The notes under the pieces are model-generated. The model did not search any database and was not told where the DNA came from. It saw only the letters and a list, made by a program, of their open reading frames with translations. Source: Candidatus Zixiibacteriota bacterium (lineage in GTDB: Bacteria > Zixibacteria > MSB-5A5 > GN15 > FEB-12). From it: DNA of 64,000 bases. The translations under genes and the position numbers were made by a program. Below, piece after piece: positions 47,559 through 56,594 of the stretch (its first letter is position 1; each line of letters begins with the position of its first letter). The stretch spans positions 1,086,746-1,150,745 of the forward strand of contig JAGNLV010000001.1 in assembly GCA_017999435.1 (NCBI GenBank). Direction: 5' to 3'.

Positions 47559-48197
47559 ATGAAACGAAATCCGGCGATCCCGCACCATCTCCGCGAAGCG
47601 ATCCCCCCGCCGGATGAACGCGATGAAGAGCGGGTCAAAGAACTAATCCGGGAAATCAAGCGCGGCAACCAACTGGCCTTTGCCGAACTGGTGCGCCGCT
47701 ACCGGGTGCAGGTCGCGGCGCTCGCCTACAAGATGGTCGGCGACTACGACGAGGCGGCCGATATCGCGCAAAACGTGTTCGTCAAAATGTCCCGCAACAT
47801 CTGGCGGTACGATGAGCGGCGGAAGTTCTACACCTGGCTGTACCGGATCACGGTCAACGCTTCAATCGACTATATCCGCAAGCACAGCCGCCACCGCCAC
47901 GAGCCGCTGGAGAATTTCGAGAACGTGGTCGAGCAGGCGGACCGACGCCCGGATGCATCGTACCACCGGCGGCAGATCGATGATTACATCCGGGAGGCAA
48001 CCGCGTCGCTCACCGACAAGCAGCGCTCGGCGTTCGTGCTGCGCGATGTGGAGGGGTGCCGAATCGACGACGTCGCCGACATCATGAACATGCCGGAAGC
48101 AACCGTGCGCTGGTACCTGCACCGGGCGCGGACGAAGATCCGGCGGGAGCTGCTTCGGAAGTGCCCGCACCTGCTCGCGCTGTTCGGGATCAGATGA
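47559..48197 (+). CDS. ECF-type sigma factor
   Basis: 212 residues from the ATG at 47559 (GGAGCAAGG upstream); an in-frame ATG at 47523 would add 12 residues but has a poor ribosome binding site. Sigma region 2: LAFAELVRRYRVQVAALAYK, DYDEAADIAQNVFVKMSRN and the -10-recognition helix WLYRITVNASIDYIRKHS. Region 4: LTDKQRSAFVLRDVEGCRID followed by NMPEATVRWYLHRARTKIRR. No anti-sigma gene follows; the next gene is a copper-type ATPase about 100 bases on. Confidence 0.93.
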   Translation: MKRNPAIPHHLREAIPPPDERDEERVKELIREIKRGNQLAFAELVRRYRVQVAALAYKMVGDYDEAADIAQNVFVKMSRNIWRYDERRKFYTWLYRITVNASIDYIRKHSRHRHEPLENFENVVEQADRRPDASYHRRQIDDYIREATASLTDKQRSAFVLRDVEGCRIDDVADIMNMPEATVRWYLHRARTKIRRELLRKCPHLLALFGIR

Positions 48198-48293
48198 CGC
48201 GCCCGCGAGCCTTACCGTACCTTTTCTGTTGGCGAACAACGATCTTAAGGCCGGAGAGCGGGCTTTTGGCCCGAGGTTTGGAAGGACCGGTGG

Positions 48294-50501
48294 ATGGCCC
48301 AGACCGAAGAACTTCAGGTAAACATCGACGGGATGCACTGCGCCGGGTGCGCCGCGAACATCGAGCGCGGTCTCGGAGCGCTGGCGGGGGTGGCGGAGTG
48401 CCGGGTGAATCTGGCGACCCGCTCGGCGGTCGTCGCGTACGACCGGGACGAGACGAGCGCGGGGGCGATTCTCCGGACGATCGAGAAACTCGGCTACGGA
48501 GCGCGGGTCGGCGCGCCGGACGTACTCACCGCCAACCGGAAAGAATTGAGCGCCGCGATCCGGCGGTTCTGGCCGGCCCTGGGGCTGAGTCTCCCCCTGA
48601 TGGCGCTGGCGATGGGGCCGATGGTCGGTCTCGGCGGGATCCTGGCGCCGGCGGCCGACGGGATCGCGCAGGCGCTGCTGGCGGGGGGAATTCTGTTCGG
48701 CGCCGGTCGGGCGATACTCGGCGACGCTTTCGCACAGGCCCGGCGAAGGGCGGCCAACATGAACACGCTGATCGCGCTCGGCACACTCACCGCCTACGGA
48801 TGGAGTCTGTATGCGCTGATTGCGAATCTCGCGAAAGGCGGGGCCGAGCCGCTCTTTTTCGATTCGGCCGGGATGATCATCACGCTGATTCTCCTGGGGC
48901 GGTTGCTGGAGGCGAAATCGAAGGGGCGGGCGGGCGAGGCGATCCGGTCCCTGGTTCAACTGCAGCCGGCCAAGACGACCGCGATCATCGGCGGCACGGA
49001 GGTCGAAATCGACGCCGCCGCCGCGCAGCCGGGAATGCTCCTGCGGGTGCGGCCGGGCGAGCGGATAGCGGCCGACGGCCGGGTGGTGGAGGGAACGCCC
49101 GCGGTCGATGAGTCGATGCTGACCGGGGAGTCGCTGCCGGTCGAGAAGCAGCCGGGGGATGCAGTGATCGGCGGGTCGCTCAACGGCCACAGCGTGTTCA
49201 CGTTTCAGGTGACGGCGGCCGGCGCGGACTCGGTCCTGGCGAAGATTATCGCGCTCGTATCGGAGGCGCAGGGGAAAAAAGCGCCGGTGCAGAAGCTCGC
49301 CGACCGGGTGGCGGCGGTCTTTGTGCCGATCGTGCTCGGGCTGGCGGCGCTCACGCTCGCGCTCTGGCTTTTGTTCGCACCCGGAAACGACGTCATGATG
49401 CGGAGCGTCATCTCCGTCCTGATCATCGCCTGCCCCTGTGCGCTTGGGCTGGCGACCCCGACAGCCATCCTCGTCGGGACGGGGCGGGCGGCCCGCGAAG
49501 GAATCATCATCCGGGGCGGAGATGTGCTCGAACGGATCACGACAGTCGACACGGTCCTTTTCGACAAGACCGGCACGCTGACCCACGGGGAGCTTCAGGC
49601 GACCGGCGTGACCGCGCTTAACGGATACCGCGAGGAGGAGTTGATCGCGCTCGTGGGCGGGGCCGAAAGTATGTCGGAGCACCCGATCGGCCGGGCGCTT
49701 GCCCGGCTGCGCGAAGAGCGGGGGATCCCGCCGGCGGAGGTGCGCAAAGTTGAAGCCCGGCCCGGGTTCGGCCTGATCGGACAGAGCGAGGGGGGGCGAC
49801 TCGTGATCGGCAACCAGGCACTGCTCGAGCAGGAAAATGTCGCTCTGGCCGGCCACCAGGAGGCTATCGAGCGGACGACCGCCGCCGGCCACACCGCCGT
49901 GCTCGCTGGATTGGACGGCAAGCTGATCGGCCTGTTCGGCATCGCCGACCGAGTCCGCCCGGAGGCGGCGGAAGTAGTCAGAGAACTTCAGAAGACCAAG
50001 CAGGTGGCGATGATCTCCGGGGACACCCGGCGTACGGCCGAGAAAGTTGCGCGGCTGGCGGGGGTCGAGCATTTCGAGGCGGAGATCAAGCCGGACCAGA
50101 AACGACTGCTGGTCGATTCCTACCGCCGGGCGGGGGGCACGGTGGCGATGGTGGGAGACGGGATCAACGATGCCCCTGCTCTGGCGGCGGCCGATGTGGG
50201 CGTGGCGGTCGGGTCGGGGACGGACGTGGCGGTCGAGACGGCCGACGTGGTGCTCGTACGGCCGGACCTGCGCGGGGTGCCGAAGATGTTTCTGGCGGCG
50301 GCGTGGACGATGCGGGTGATCCGCCAGAACCTGTTCTGGGCCTTTGCCTACAATGTGCTGGCGATTCCGATTGCGGCCGGGGCGCTCTATCCGGCATTCG
50401 GGCTGACGCTGACGCCAATGATCGCGGCGGCAGCGATGGCGTTCTCCTCGGTCTTTGTCGTTCTGAACTCGCTCCGTCTCAACCGCGTGCGGTTCCGCTA
50501 G
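48294..50501 (+). CDS. copA: Copper-translocating P1B-type ATPase
   Basis: 735 residues. N-terminal heavy-metal-associated domain with C16 and C19 in GMHCAGCA. Membrane metal site CPC in [13 protein letters not shown] (about residue 380), actuator TGES (about 277), phosphorylation site DKTGTLTHG (about 424), SEHPIGRAL (the HP of P1B ATPases, about 462) and [10 protein letters not shown] (about 622). CPC plus SEHP typify Cu+ exporters. No copper regulator or chaperone gene adjoins it. A strong terminator lies 85 bases after the stop. Confidence 0.94.
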   Translation: MAQTEELQVNIDGMHCAGCAANIERGLGALAGVAECRVNLATRSAVVAYDRDETSAGAILRTIEKLGYGARVGAPDVLTANRKELSAAIRRFWPALGLSLPLMALAMGPMVGLGGILAPAADGIAQALLAGGILFGAGRAILGDAFAQARRRAANMNTLIALGTLTAYGWSLYALIANLAKGGAEPLFFDSAGMIITLILLGRLLEAKSKGRAGEAIRSLVQLQPAKTTAIIGGTEVEIDAAAAQPGMLLRVRPGERIAADGRVVEGTPAVDESMLTGESLPVEKQPGDAVIGGSLNGHSVFTFQVTAAGADSVLAKIIALVSEAQGKKAPVQKLADRVAAVFVPIVLGLAALTLALWLLFAPGNDVMMRSVISVLIIACPCALGLATPTAILVGTGRAAREGIIIRGGDVLERITTVDTVLFDKTGTLTHGELQATGVTALNGYREEELIALVGGAESMSEHPIGRALARLREERGIPPAEVRKVEARPGFGLIGQSEGGRLVIGNQALLEQENVALAGHQEAIERTTAAGHTAVLAGLDGKLIGLFGIADRVRPEAAEVVRELQKTKQVAMISGDTRRTAEKVARLAGVEHFEAEIKPDQKRLLVDSYRRAGGTVAMVGDGINDAPALAAADVGVAVGSGTDVAVETADVVLVRPDLRGVPKMFLAAAWTMRVIRQNLFWAFAYNVLAIPIAAGALYPAFGLTLTPMIAAAAMAFSSVFVVLNSLRLNRVRFR

Positions 50502-50585
50502 CCTCCTCCTCTCAACCTCTCCCCCGTCCCGGCCGATACTAACGGTGTCCCGGCGCCCGCACGGCCGGGGTCAGGGTTGATTGCG

Positions 50586-50613
50586 AATGCCGGCGGCCGC
50601 CGGCATTTTTTTG
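50586..50613 (+). terminator. Rho-independent terminator
   Basis: 11-bp palindromic stem AATGCCGGCGG / CCGCCGGCATT followed by a run of T residues. Ends the copA transcript ahead of the two-component operon. Confidence 0.92.
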
Positions 50614-50647
50614 TCTTCGCCCGGCCGCCGATTTCTCCTTTCTACTT

Positions 50648-50676
50648 TTGCCAATCCGACCGCGGGGTGTTAGATT
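50648..50676 (+). promoter_or_regulatory. Sigma70-like promoter for the two-component operon
   Basis: TTGCCA at 50648-50653, 17-base spacer, TAGATT at 50671-50676. Predicted start about 18 bases before the GTG of the histidine kinase. Confidence 0.6.
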
Positions 50677-50700
50677 GGTCCGACGAAGGAGCGAGGTTGC

Positions 50701-51705
50701 GTGGCTCGACTGCATCTGACACCCAAAGGGGCGCTCATCGCGTTTATCGTGCTCGCCGCGACGGCCGTGGCGCAGATGGTCTGGTGGATCATCCTCATGG
50801 CCCACCTGGTCGATGCGCAGGTGGAGGTGGCCCGCCGGGTCGGGGCCGACCCGGTGCTGATCGAACAACTGCACCGCGAGGAAGTCCGGCGACAGGTGAT
50901 GGTCGGTCTGGAGGGAGTGTTTTTCCTGGTGCTCATTATCGGTGGAGCCTGGTTGATCTACCGGTCTCTGGTGCGGACGGAGCAGCTCAAGTTTCACCAG
51001 CAGAATTTCCTCATGGCGGTGACGCATGAGCTCAAGACGCCGCTGGCCTCGATCAAACTCTACATCGATACCCTGAAGTCGCCCAAAATACCGGAGGAAA
51101 AGAAGGCCGGGGTCCTGCCCCGGATGCGGGAGGATCTCGACCGGCTGGAGCGGCTGGTGGACAACATCCTCGAGGCGGGGCGGTTCGAGCGGAGCGGGTA
51201 CAAACTGCACCGCCAGCCGACCGATCTCGGCCGATTGGTGGAACGCCGCCTGGGCGCCCTGGAGCGGACCCCGAAACACAAGCCGCTGCACGTAACCTTG
51301 GACCTGGCGGCGGGCGTGATAGTCAATGTCGACTGTTCGGCGCTGGAACGGGCAATTGACGCGGTGCTTGAAAACAGCCTGAAGTATAACGACAAGGCGG
51401 CCGTGGACCTGGCGGTCAGTCTGGCGCGGCGGGAGGGCGCGGTGCACCTGGTGTTCGCCGACAACGGGATCGGGTTGGAACGGGGGGACTTGAACGCGAT
51501 CTTCGAGCGCTTCTATCGGGTTGGATCGGAGGTGAGCCGCCGACATCCGGGGTCAGGCCTGGGGTTGTATCTCGCGCGCGAGTTTGTCCGGGCCCACGGC
51601 GGGGAGATGGCGGCGGAGTCGGAGGGACCGGGGTTGGGGGCGCGGTTTGTCATAACCATGGAAACGGAGCCGGAGAATGAAGAAGATCCTGCTGGTGGAG
51701 GATGA
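50701..51705 (+). CDS. Sensor histidine kinase
   Basis: Membrane sensor kinase, 334 residues, GTG start at 50701 with GGAGCGAGG upstream. Two helices (about 11-33 and 69-88) flank a short external loop of about 35 residues, too small for a known sensor fold. HisKA: phospho-accepting H109 in AVTHELKTPLASIKL. ATPase: N box LENSLKYND, G1 DNGIGLE, F box FERFYRV and G2 GSGLGLYLAREF. It overlaps the response regulator by 29 bases, so they are partners. The signal sensed is unknown. Confidence 0.94.
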   Translation: MARLHLTPKGALIAFIVLAATAVAQMVWWIILMAHLVDAQVEVARRVGADPVLIEQLHREEVRRQVMVGLEGVFFLVLIIGGAWLIYRSLVRTEQLKFHQQNFLMAVTHELKTPLASIKLYIDTLKSPKIPEEKKAGVLPRMREDLDRLERLVDNILEAGRFERSGYKLHRQPTDLGRLVERRLGALERTPKHKPLHVTLDLAAGVIVNVDCSALERAIDAVLENSLKYNDKAAVDLAVSLARREGAVHLVFADNGIGLERGDLNAIFERFYRVGSEVSRRHPGSGLGLYLAREFVRAHGGEMAAESEGPGLGARFVITMETEPENEEDPAGGG

Positions 51706-52375
51706 TCCGAATCTCGCCGACGGGTTGGTGATGAACCTTGAGGCGGAGGGTTACGAGGTTGTGTCGATTGCCAACGGCAGCGAGGCGCTCGACGAGTTCC
51801 GACGGGGGAGTTTCGATATCGTGCTGCTGGACATCATGTTGCCGGGAATGGACGGGCTGGCGATCTGCAAGCGGCTGCGGGCCGAGGGGTATCGGGTGCC
51901 GATTTTGTTCATCACCGCGCGCGGGCAAACGGAGGATCGGATCGAGGGGCTGGTGGCGGGCGGCGACGACTACATCACCAAACCGTTCGATGTGGCGGAG
52001 CTGCTGGCGCGGGTGCAGGGGATTTTCCGCCGCCAGGCATGGCTCGCCGCAGGCGATGACCAGCTAGGCGAGGTGTACGAGTTCGACGGGCGACGGATCA
52101 ATTTCAAAACGTTCGAGGCGACCGGGCCCGGAGGCATGGCGCCGCTGACCCACAAAGAGTGCATGGTCATGAAGTACCTGATCGAGCGGGCCGGCGAGGT
52201 GGTCAGCCGGGATCAACTGCTCGACGCGGTCTGGGGATACCATACCTTCCCGACCAACCGAACAATCGACAACTTCATTCTCAAGCTGCGCAAGGTGCTC
52301 GAGGACGACCCGAAAAATCCCCGCTATATCGAGACGATCCGGGGAGTGGGATACCGGTTCTCGCGGCGGAATTAG
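51677..52375 (+). CDS. OmpR/PhoB-family response regulator
   Basis: 232 residues. Receiver domain with the acidic pocket EDD (residues 8-10), phospho-acceptor D52 in VLLDIMLPGMDG, T in FITARGQ and K in YITKPFD. C-terminal winged-helix DNA-binding domain with LTHKECMVMKYLIERAGEVV, DAVWGYHTFPTNRTIDNFIL and YIETIRGVGYRF. Translated with the kinase (29-base overlap). Target genes not evident; the pirin gene 65 bases downstream may share the transcript. Confidence 0.95.
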   Translation: MKKILLVEDDPNLADGLVMNLEAEGYEVVSIANGSEALDEFRRGSFDIVLLDIMLPGMDGLAICKRLRAEGYRVPILFITARGQTEDRIEGLVAGGDDYITKPFDVAELLARVQGIFRRQAWLAAGDDQLGEVYEFDGRRINFKTFEATGPGGMAPLTHKECMVMKYLIERAGEVVSRDQLLDAVWGYHTFPTNRTIDNFILKLRKVLEDDPKNPRYIETIRGVGYRFSRRN

Positions 52376-52440
52376 CCGCCGGTCGGACGCGCGAACCGCC
52401 GGGAACCGCCGGCGGTTCTATCGGGAAAAGGAGGCGACCG

Positions 52441-53145
52441 ATGGTAACAGTGCGCAGAGCGGAAGAGCGCGGCCATTTCGATCACGGCTGGCTGGACACC
52501 TACCACACTTTCTCCTTCGACCGCTACCATGACCCGAACCACATGGGGTTCAGATCGTTGCGGGTGATCAACGAAGACCGGATCGCGCCGGGGACCGAGT
52601 TCCCCATGCACCCGCACCGGGACATGGAGATTATCACCTATGTCCTGGAGGGGGCGCTGTCGCACGAGGACAGCATGGGCAACGGAACGGTGATCCGGCC
52701 GGGTGAGGTACAGAAAATGACCGCGGGGCGGGGCGTGTTCCACAGCGAACGCAATGACCTGCCAAACGGTCGGACCCACCTCCTCCAGATCTGGATCCGG
52801 CCGTCGGAGAACGGCCTGACACCCGGTTACGAGCAGATTAGGTTCGATGACGAGGCGCGCCGCAATCGGCTGCTGTTGATCGGGACATCGGACCGCTCCA
52901 CCGACGGGAAGGCGGTGCACATCAACCAGGATGCGCGGCTGTACACCTGCCGGCTCGATGCGGGCAATGCGGTACGCGAACCGCTGGCGCAAGGGCGGTA
53001 TGCCTGGGTGCAGGTCATTCGCGGGAAGCTGTTGGTTAACGGCCATGAACTCAGGACCGGGGACGGGGCGGCTCTCAGCGGGGAACGGGAGGTGGCGGTG
53101 GAGGCGGCCGAGGGGAGCGAGTTCCTCTTATTTGACCTGGCGTAG
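52441..53145 (+). CDS. Pirin family protein (YhhW-like)
   Basis: Bicupin iron-binding protein, 234 residues from the ATG at 52441 with AAGGAGG upstream. N-terminal pirin signature: RAEERGHFDHGWLDTYHTFS and FPMHPHRDMEIITYVLEGAL, with metal ligands HPH, the Glu in MEII, and a later His in VFHSE. Relatives have quercetin 2,3-dioxygenase activity or act as redox sensors; which applies here cannot be read. It lies 65 bases after the response regulator. Confidence 0.92.
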   Translation: MVTVRRAEERGHFDHGWLDTYHTFSFDRYHDPNHMGFRSLRVINEDRIAPGTEFPMHPHRDMEIITYVLEGALSHEDSMGNGTVIRPGEVQKMTAGRGVFHSERNDLPNGRTHLLQIWIRPSENGLTPGYEQIRFDDEARRNRLLLIGTSDRSTDGKAVHINQDARLYTCRLDAGNAVREPLAQGRYAWVQVIRGKLLVNGHELRTGDGAALSGEREVAVEAAEGSEFLLFDLA

Positions 53146-53313
53146 GATGGCGCCGACCCGGCGGACAGGATTCTAGATGCCGGATGGCGGCCGACTCCCC
53201 GAAGGGTGGGAACCGGCATCCCGCACATTGGCCGGATCAGCTCCTCTCTCTGTTCGTATCATGTTGCAGGGTCCTCTCTTGACCGATAAGGTGAAGGAGG
53301 AGACAGGAGTGGA

Positions 53314-54972
53314 ATGGGTCACCTGAAACGCTACCGACAAATCGCCGGCGCACTGGTAAGGCACGGGCTGCACTACCTGGTGGGAGTGTTCGGCCTGGAG
53401 CGGTTTGTGCCGTTTCACAAGGGGATGCTGGCCCGGGGCCGCCCGAGCCCGGGGCACACGCCGGCCGAACATGTGCGGATGGCCCTGGAGGATCTGGGAG
53501 CCACTTTCGTCAAACTCGGGCAAATCCTGTCGACCCGGCCGGATCTGGTGCCGCCGGAGTATCTCAAAGAGCTGGCCCGGCTCCAAGATGACGCCGCGCC
53601 GATCCCCGGCGACGAGGCGGAGGGGATCGTGGCGGAGGAGCTCGGGGCGCCGGTGGCGGAGCTGTTTCTCTCGTTCGAGCGGGCGCCGCTGGCCGCCGCC
53701 TCGATCGGCCAGGCCCATGCGGCGGTGCTGCGCAGCGGCGAGGAAGTGGTGGTCAAGGTGCGCCGCCCGGGGGTGGTCGAGCAGGTGACCGAGGATATCG
53801 AGATTGTCCGCAATCTCGCGCTGGTGGCCAGCCGGAGACTCGGCCCGGCCGAGCACTACGATCTGATTGGGCTGGCCGAGGAATTCGCCGAGACGCTGCG
53901 CGGCGAATTGGACTACCTTCGCGAGGGACGCAACGCCGAGCGGTTCGCCGAGCATTTCCGGGGGGATCCGGAAGTGCGGATCCCGCGGGTGTACTGGGAG
54001 CAATCGACTGCCAGCGTGCTGACGCTCGAGCGAATTCGGGGAATCAAGGTCGACGACACGGCGGCGCTCGACGGGGCGGGGATCGACCGCAGGCAACTGG
54101 CGCGGCGGATCGCGCGCGTGCTCCTGAAAATGATCCTGGAGGACGGCTTCTTCCACGCCGACCCGCACCCGGGAAATTTCTTCGTGGAACCCGACGGGCG
54201 GCTCGGGGTGATGGATTTCGGCATGGTCGGGGTGATCGACGAGGCGGGGCGGGAGCGGCTGGCGATGCTCCTGGGGGCGCTGACCTCGGGGGACGCCGAG
54301 CGGCTGGTTGACACGGTGCTCGATATGAGCGCCGGCCGGGGGCGGGTCGACCGGGAGGAACTCAAGCGGGACATCCAGCGTCTGCTGACCCGCTACTATG
54401 AACTGCCGCTGGGGCAGATTCCCCTCGGGCGGATGCTCGAAGAGGCGCTGGCCGCAGTCCGTCGGCACCGCCTCCAATTGCCCTCGAGCCTGGCGCTGTT
54501 GTTCCGGGCGCTGATCGTGAGCGAGGGACTGGGGCTGCGCCTCGATCCCGATTTCAGCCTCGGTCCGGTGCTCAAACCATTCGCCGAGCGGCTGCTCCTG
54601 CAACGCTACTCGCCGCTGCGCTGGGCGCAGCGGATGGGGCGGGCCATGATCGACACCGACCACCTGCTCTCCGAACTGCCGCGGCGGCTCCACCGCGCGC
54701 TCAAGATGCTCGACCGGGGGGGATTCGAGTTCGGCCTGCGGCGGGAGAGTCTCGAACCGATGGCCGACCGGCTCGAGCGGCTGGCCAACCGGATCGTGCT
54801 CGGGATGATCACGGCCGCGTTTATCATCGCGCTGTCGGTGCTGATGCTCGTCTACCCGCCGGGGGGCGGGGAAGGGCACTGGGGCGGGACGGTGTTCGCC
54901 GTAGGGTTGGTGGCGGCAGCGGGCCTGGGGGTGTACCTGGCCTGGCGGATTATCCGCACCGGCCGGGGGTAA
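53314..54972 (+). CDS. AarF/UbiB/ABC1-family protein kinase-like protein
   Basis: 552 residues. KxGQ motif in FVKLGQILSTRPDLVPPEYL, nucleotide-binding ASIGQAHAAVLRSGEEVVVK, catalytic HADPHPGNFFV and the metal-binding DFG in GVMDFGMVG. Two C-terminal helices (MITAAFIIALSVLMLVYP and VFAVGLVAAAGLGVYLAWRI) anchor it. The family supports quinone biosynthesis or lipid homeostasis as an ATPase; no ubi or men genes adjoin. GGAGTGGA just before the ATG. A plausible partner of the quinone-using complexes at the left of the window. Confidence 0.93.
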   Translation: MGHLKRYRQIAGALVRHGLHYLVGVFGLERFVPFHKGMLARGRPSPGHTPAEHVRMALEDLGATFVKLGQILSTRPDLVPPEYLKELARLQDDAAPIPGDEAEGIVAEELGAPVAELFLSFERAPLAAASIGQAHAAVLRSGEEVVVKVRRPGVVEQVTEDIEIVRNLALVASRRLGPAEHYDLIGLAEEFAETLRGELDYLREGRNAERFAEHFRGDPEVRIPRVYWEQSTASVLTLERIRGIKVDDTAALDGAGIDRRQLARRIARVLLKMILEDGFFHADPHPGNFFVEPDGRLGVMDFGMVGVIDEAGRERLAMLLGALTSGDAERLVDTVLDMSAGRGRVDREELKRDIQRLLTRYYELPLGQIPLGRMLEEALAAVRRHRLQLPSSLALLFRALIVSEGLGLRLDPDFSLGPVLKPFAERLLLQRYSPLRWAQRMGRAMIDTDHLLSELPRRLHRALKMLDRGGFEFGLRRESLEPMADRLERLANRIVLGMITAAFIIALSVLMLVYPPGGGEGHWGGTVFAVGLVAAAGLGVYLAWRIIRTGRG

Positions 54973-55119
54973 GGACTTGCCGGTCAATCCTCTCCCCCCG
55001 CGGTCCGATCGACGCGCCCGGAGCCGCGCGGCGGAGAAGCCTTCTTCCCGGCCGCCGGGATGCCGGAATGGGACCGGCCGGGCCGGAAAAAGGTCACACG
55101 CGCACAATCACATAATCTG

Positions 55120-55147
55120 TTGACTTTGGGGCGGGATAGGGTATAAT
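55120..55147 (+). promoter_or_regulatory. Sigma70 promoter for the pth-ribosomal operon
   Basis: TTGACT at 55120-55125, 16-base spacer, consensus TATAAT at 55142-55147. Transcription would start near 55154, 22 bases before pth. The strongest promoter by eye in the window. Confidence 0.75.
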
Positions 55148-55175
55148 TGTCTGCTTTGCCGGAAACGGCAGCCCT

Positions 55176-55751
55176 ATGATTTCGCTTGTTGTCGGACTCG
55201 GGAATATCGGCCGGCGCTATGCGGGCACCCGGCACAACCTCGGATTCGAAGTGCTCGACCGGGCTGCCGCGGCGCTCGGAGCGCCGCGGGCGACGAGAAC
55301 GGGTCTGGACGAGCGCACCGTGTGCCGGCGCGGCGACCGGACAATCGTGCTGGCCTGGCCGAGGACATACATGAACCGGTCGGGGGACGCGGTCGCGGCT
55401 CTTTTACAGGATTACGGTCTCCGTCCGGCCGAGGTGCTGGTGGTGGTCGATGATTTCAATCTGCCGCTCGGGCGGGTGCGCCTGCGGACGGGGGGCAGCG
55501 ACGGCGGCCACAACGGCCTGGCCTCGATCATCGCGACCCTCGAGACCCAGCGGTTCCCCCGGCTGCGGTTGGGGATCGGACCGGCGCCCGAGGGGGTCGA
55601 CCCGGCGGATTTCGTGCTCGCGAAGTTCGAGAAAAGCGAGCGCACGCCGGCGGCCGAGATGATCGACACCGCCGCCGAGGCGGTTCTGTACAGCATAGAC
55701 CATCGCTTCGAAGAAGCGATGAACATATTTAACGCGAACCCTGCCCGGTAG
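55176..55751 (+). CDS. pth: Peptidyl-tRNA hydrolase
   Basis: Releases tRNA from prematurely dropped peptidyl-tRNA, 191 residues, normal length. N-terminus VGLGNIGRRYAGTRHNLGFE contains the catalytic His20; also TYMNRSGDAV, the catalytic Asp in VVVDDFNLPLG, and RTGGSDGGHNGLASII. First gene of the operon that continues with rpsF, rpsR and rplI, as in many bacteria. Weak ribosome binding site (GGAAACGG). Confidence 0.96.
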   Translation: MISLVVGLGNIGRRYAGTRHNLGFEVLDRAAAALGAPRATRTGLDERTVCRRGDRTIVLAWPRTYMNRSGDAVAALLQDYGLRPAEVLVVVDDFNLPLGRVRLRTGGSDGGHNGLASIIATLETQRFPRLRLGIGPAPEGVDPADFVLAKFEKSERTPAAEMIDTAAEAVLYSIDHRFEEAMNIFNANPAR

Positions 55752-55821
55752 GCCGCCCCCCGGCGGACCATACCGAGCCGTTTGTTGAACCTTAAACTAA
55801 CGACCGAAGGGAGTTCAGTGA

Positions 55822-56310
55822 ATGCGCGTTTACGAAACGACATTTATTGTCAATCCCCAGACCGATGATGCCACGATCGACCAACAGGTGGTGGCGATTT
55901 CCGATCTCATCACCCGCCACGGCGGGCGCATCCTGGAAGAAGAGCGGGTGGGCACACGGCGGCTGGCCTACCCGATCCGCAAGTTGACCCAGGGGTACTA
56001 CCACTCGTTCGTCTACGAGGCGCCCCAGCAGTTGCTTCCGGATCTCGACCGCTATTTCCGTCTCAACGAGTCGTACCTGCGGTTCATGACGATCGCGTTC
56101 GAGGGCGACGTGGAGGCAGTGCGGCGGCGGGCGGCGGAACGCCCGGCCGATATGCGCGAGCCGGCCAAGACGACGGCCGAACCGGCGGCCGCCGCGGAAC
56201 CGGCCGCGGCCGCCGAACCGGCGGCGATCGAGAATGGCGAAGGCGCCGGTACCGACGACCTGGACGACGACTTCGATGAAGATGCGGATGAGGAGTACCG
56301 CGGGCGGTAG
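55822..56310 (+). CDS. rpsF: Ribosomal protein bS6 with acidic AEP-repeat tail
   Basis: Small-subunit ribosomal protein, 162 residues. Core residues 1-95: MRVYETTFIVNPQTDDATID, GTRRLAYPIRKLTQGYYHSF and YLRFMTIAFEG. After residue 110 an extension not in the usual bS6 has repeated AEPAAA units and an acidic end (TDDLDDDFDEDADEEYRGR). E. coli bS6 also has a glutamate tail, so an acidic end is not without precedent. 70 bases downstream of pth. Partners with bS18, encoded next. Confidence 0.95.
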   Translation: MRVYETTFIVNPQTDDATIDQQVVAISDLITRHGGRILEEERVGTRRLAYPIRKLTQGYYHSFVYEAPQQLLPDLDRYFRLNESYLRFMTIAFEGDVEAVRRRAAERPADMREPAKTTAEPAAAAEPAAAAEPAAIENGEGAGTDDLDDDFDEDADEEYRGR

Positions 56311-56335
56311 GCCGCGGCAGTGAGAAGGTGTAATT

Positions 56336-56563
56336 ATGCGTACGATGAGACGGAAGAAATTCTGCTTTTTCTGCGAGAACAAGCTGGCCGGGGCGGACTA
56401 CCGGGATGAGCGGTCGCTGCGCCGCTTCGTAAACGAGCGCGGCAAGATCATCCCGCGCCGCATTTCCGGCAACTGCGCGCTGCACCAGCGCCGCCTGACG
56501 ATTGCGATCAAGCGGGCGCGGATGCTGGCGATTCTGGCGTTCGAGAGCGAATCGTTCCGCTAG
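56336..56563 (+). CDS. rpsR: Ribosomal protein bS18, zinc-binding form
   Basis: 75 residues. Contains C10 and C13 in KFCFFCENK and the later C and H in NCALHQRRLTIAIKRARM, which together make a four-ligand zinc site; many bS18 proteins have lost these cysteines. AAGGTG precedes the ATG. The ssb gene that often lies between rpsF and rpsR is absent. Confidence 0.95.
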   Translation: MRTMRRKKFCFFCENKLAGADYRDERSLRRFVNERGKIIPRRISGNCALHQRRLTIAIKRARMLAILAFESESFR

Positions 56564-56594
56564 GCGGGACGGCTCGGGCACGAGGACGGCGACC

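Noticed and set aside
53174-53220. Inverted repeat GATGCCGG / CCGGCATC after the pirin gene
   Set aside because: Long loop and no T-run; not convincing as a terminator, and no second copy nearby.
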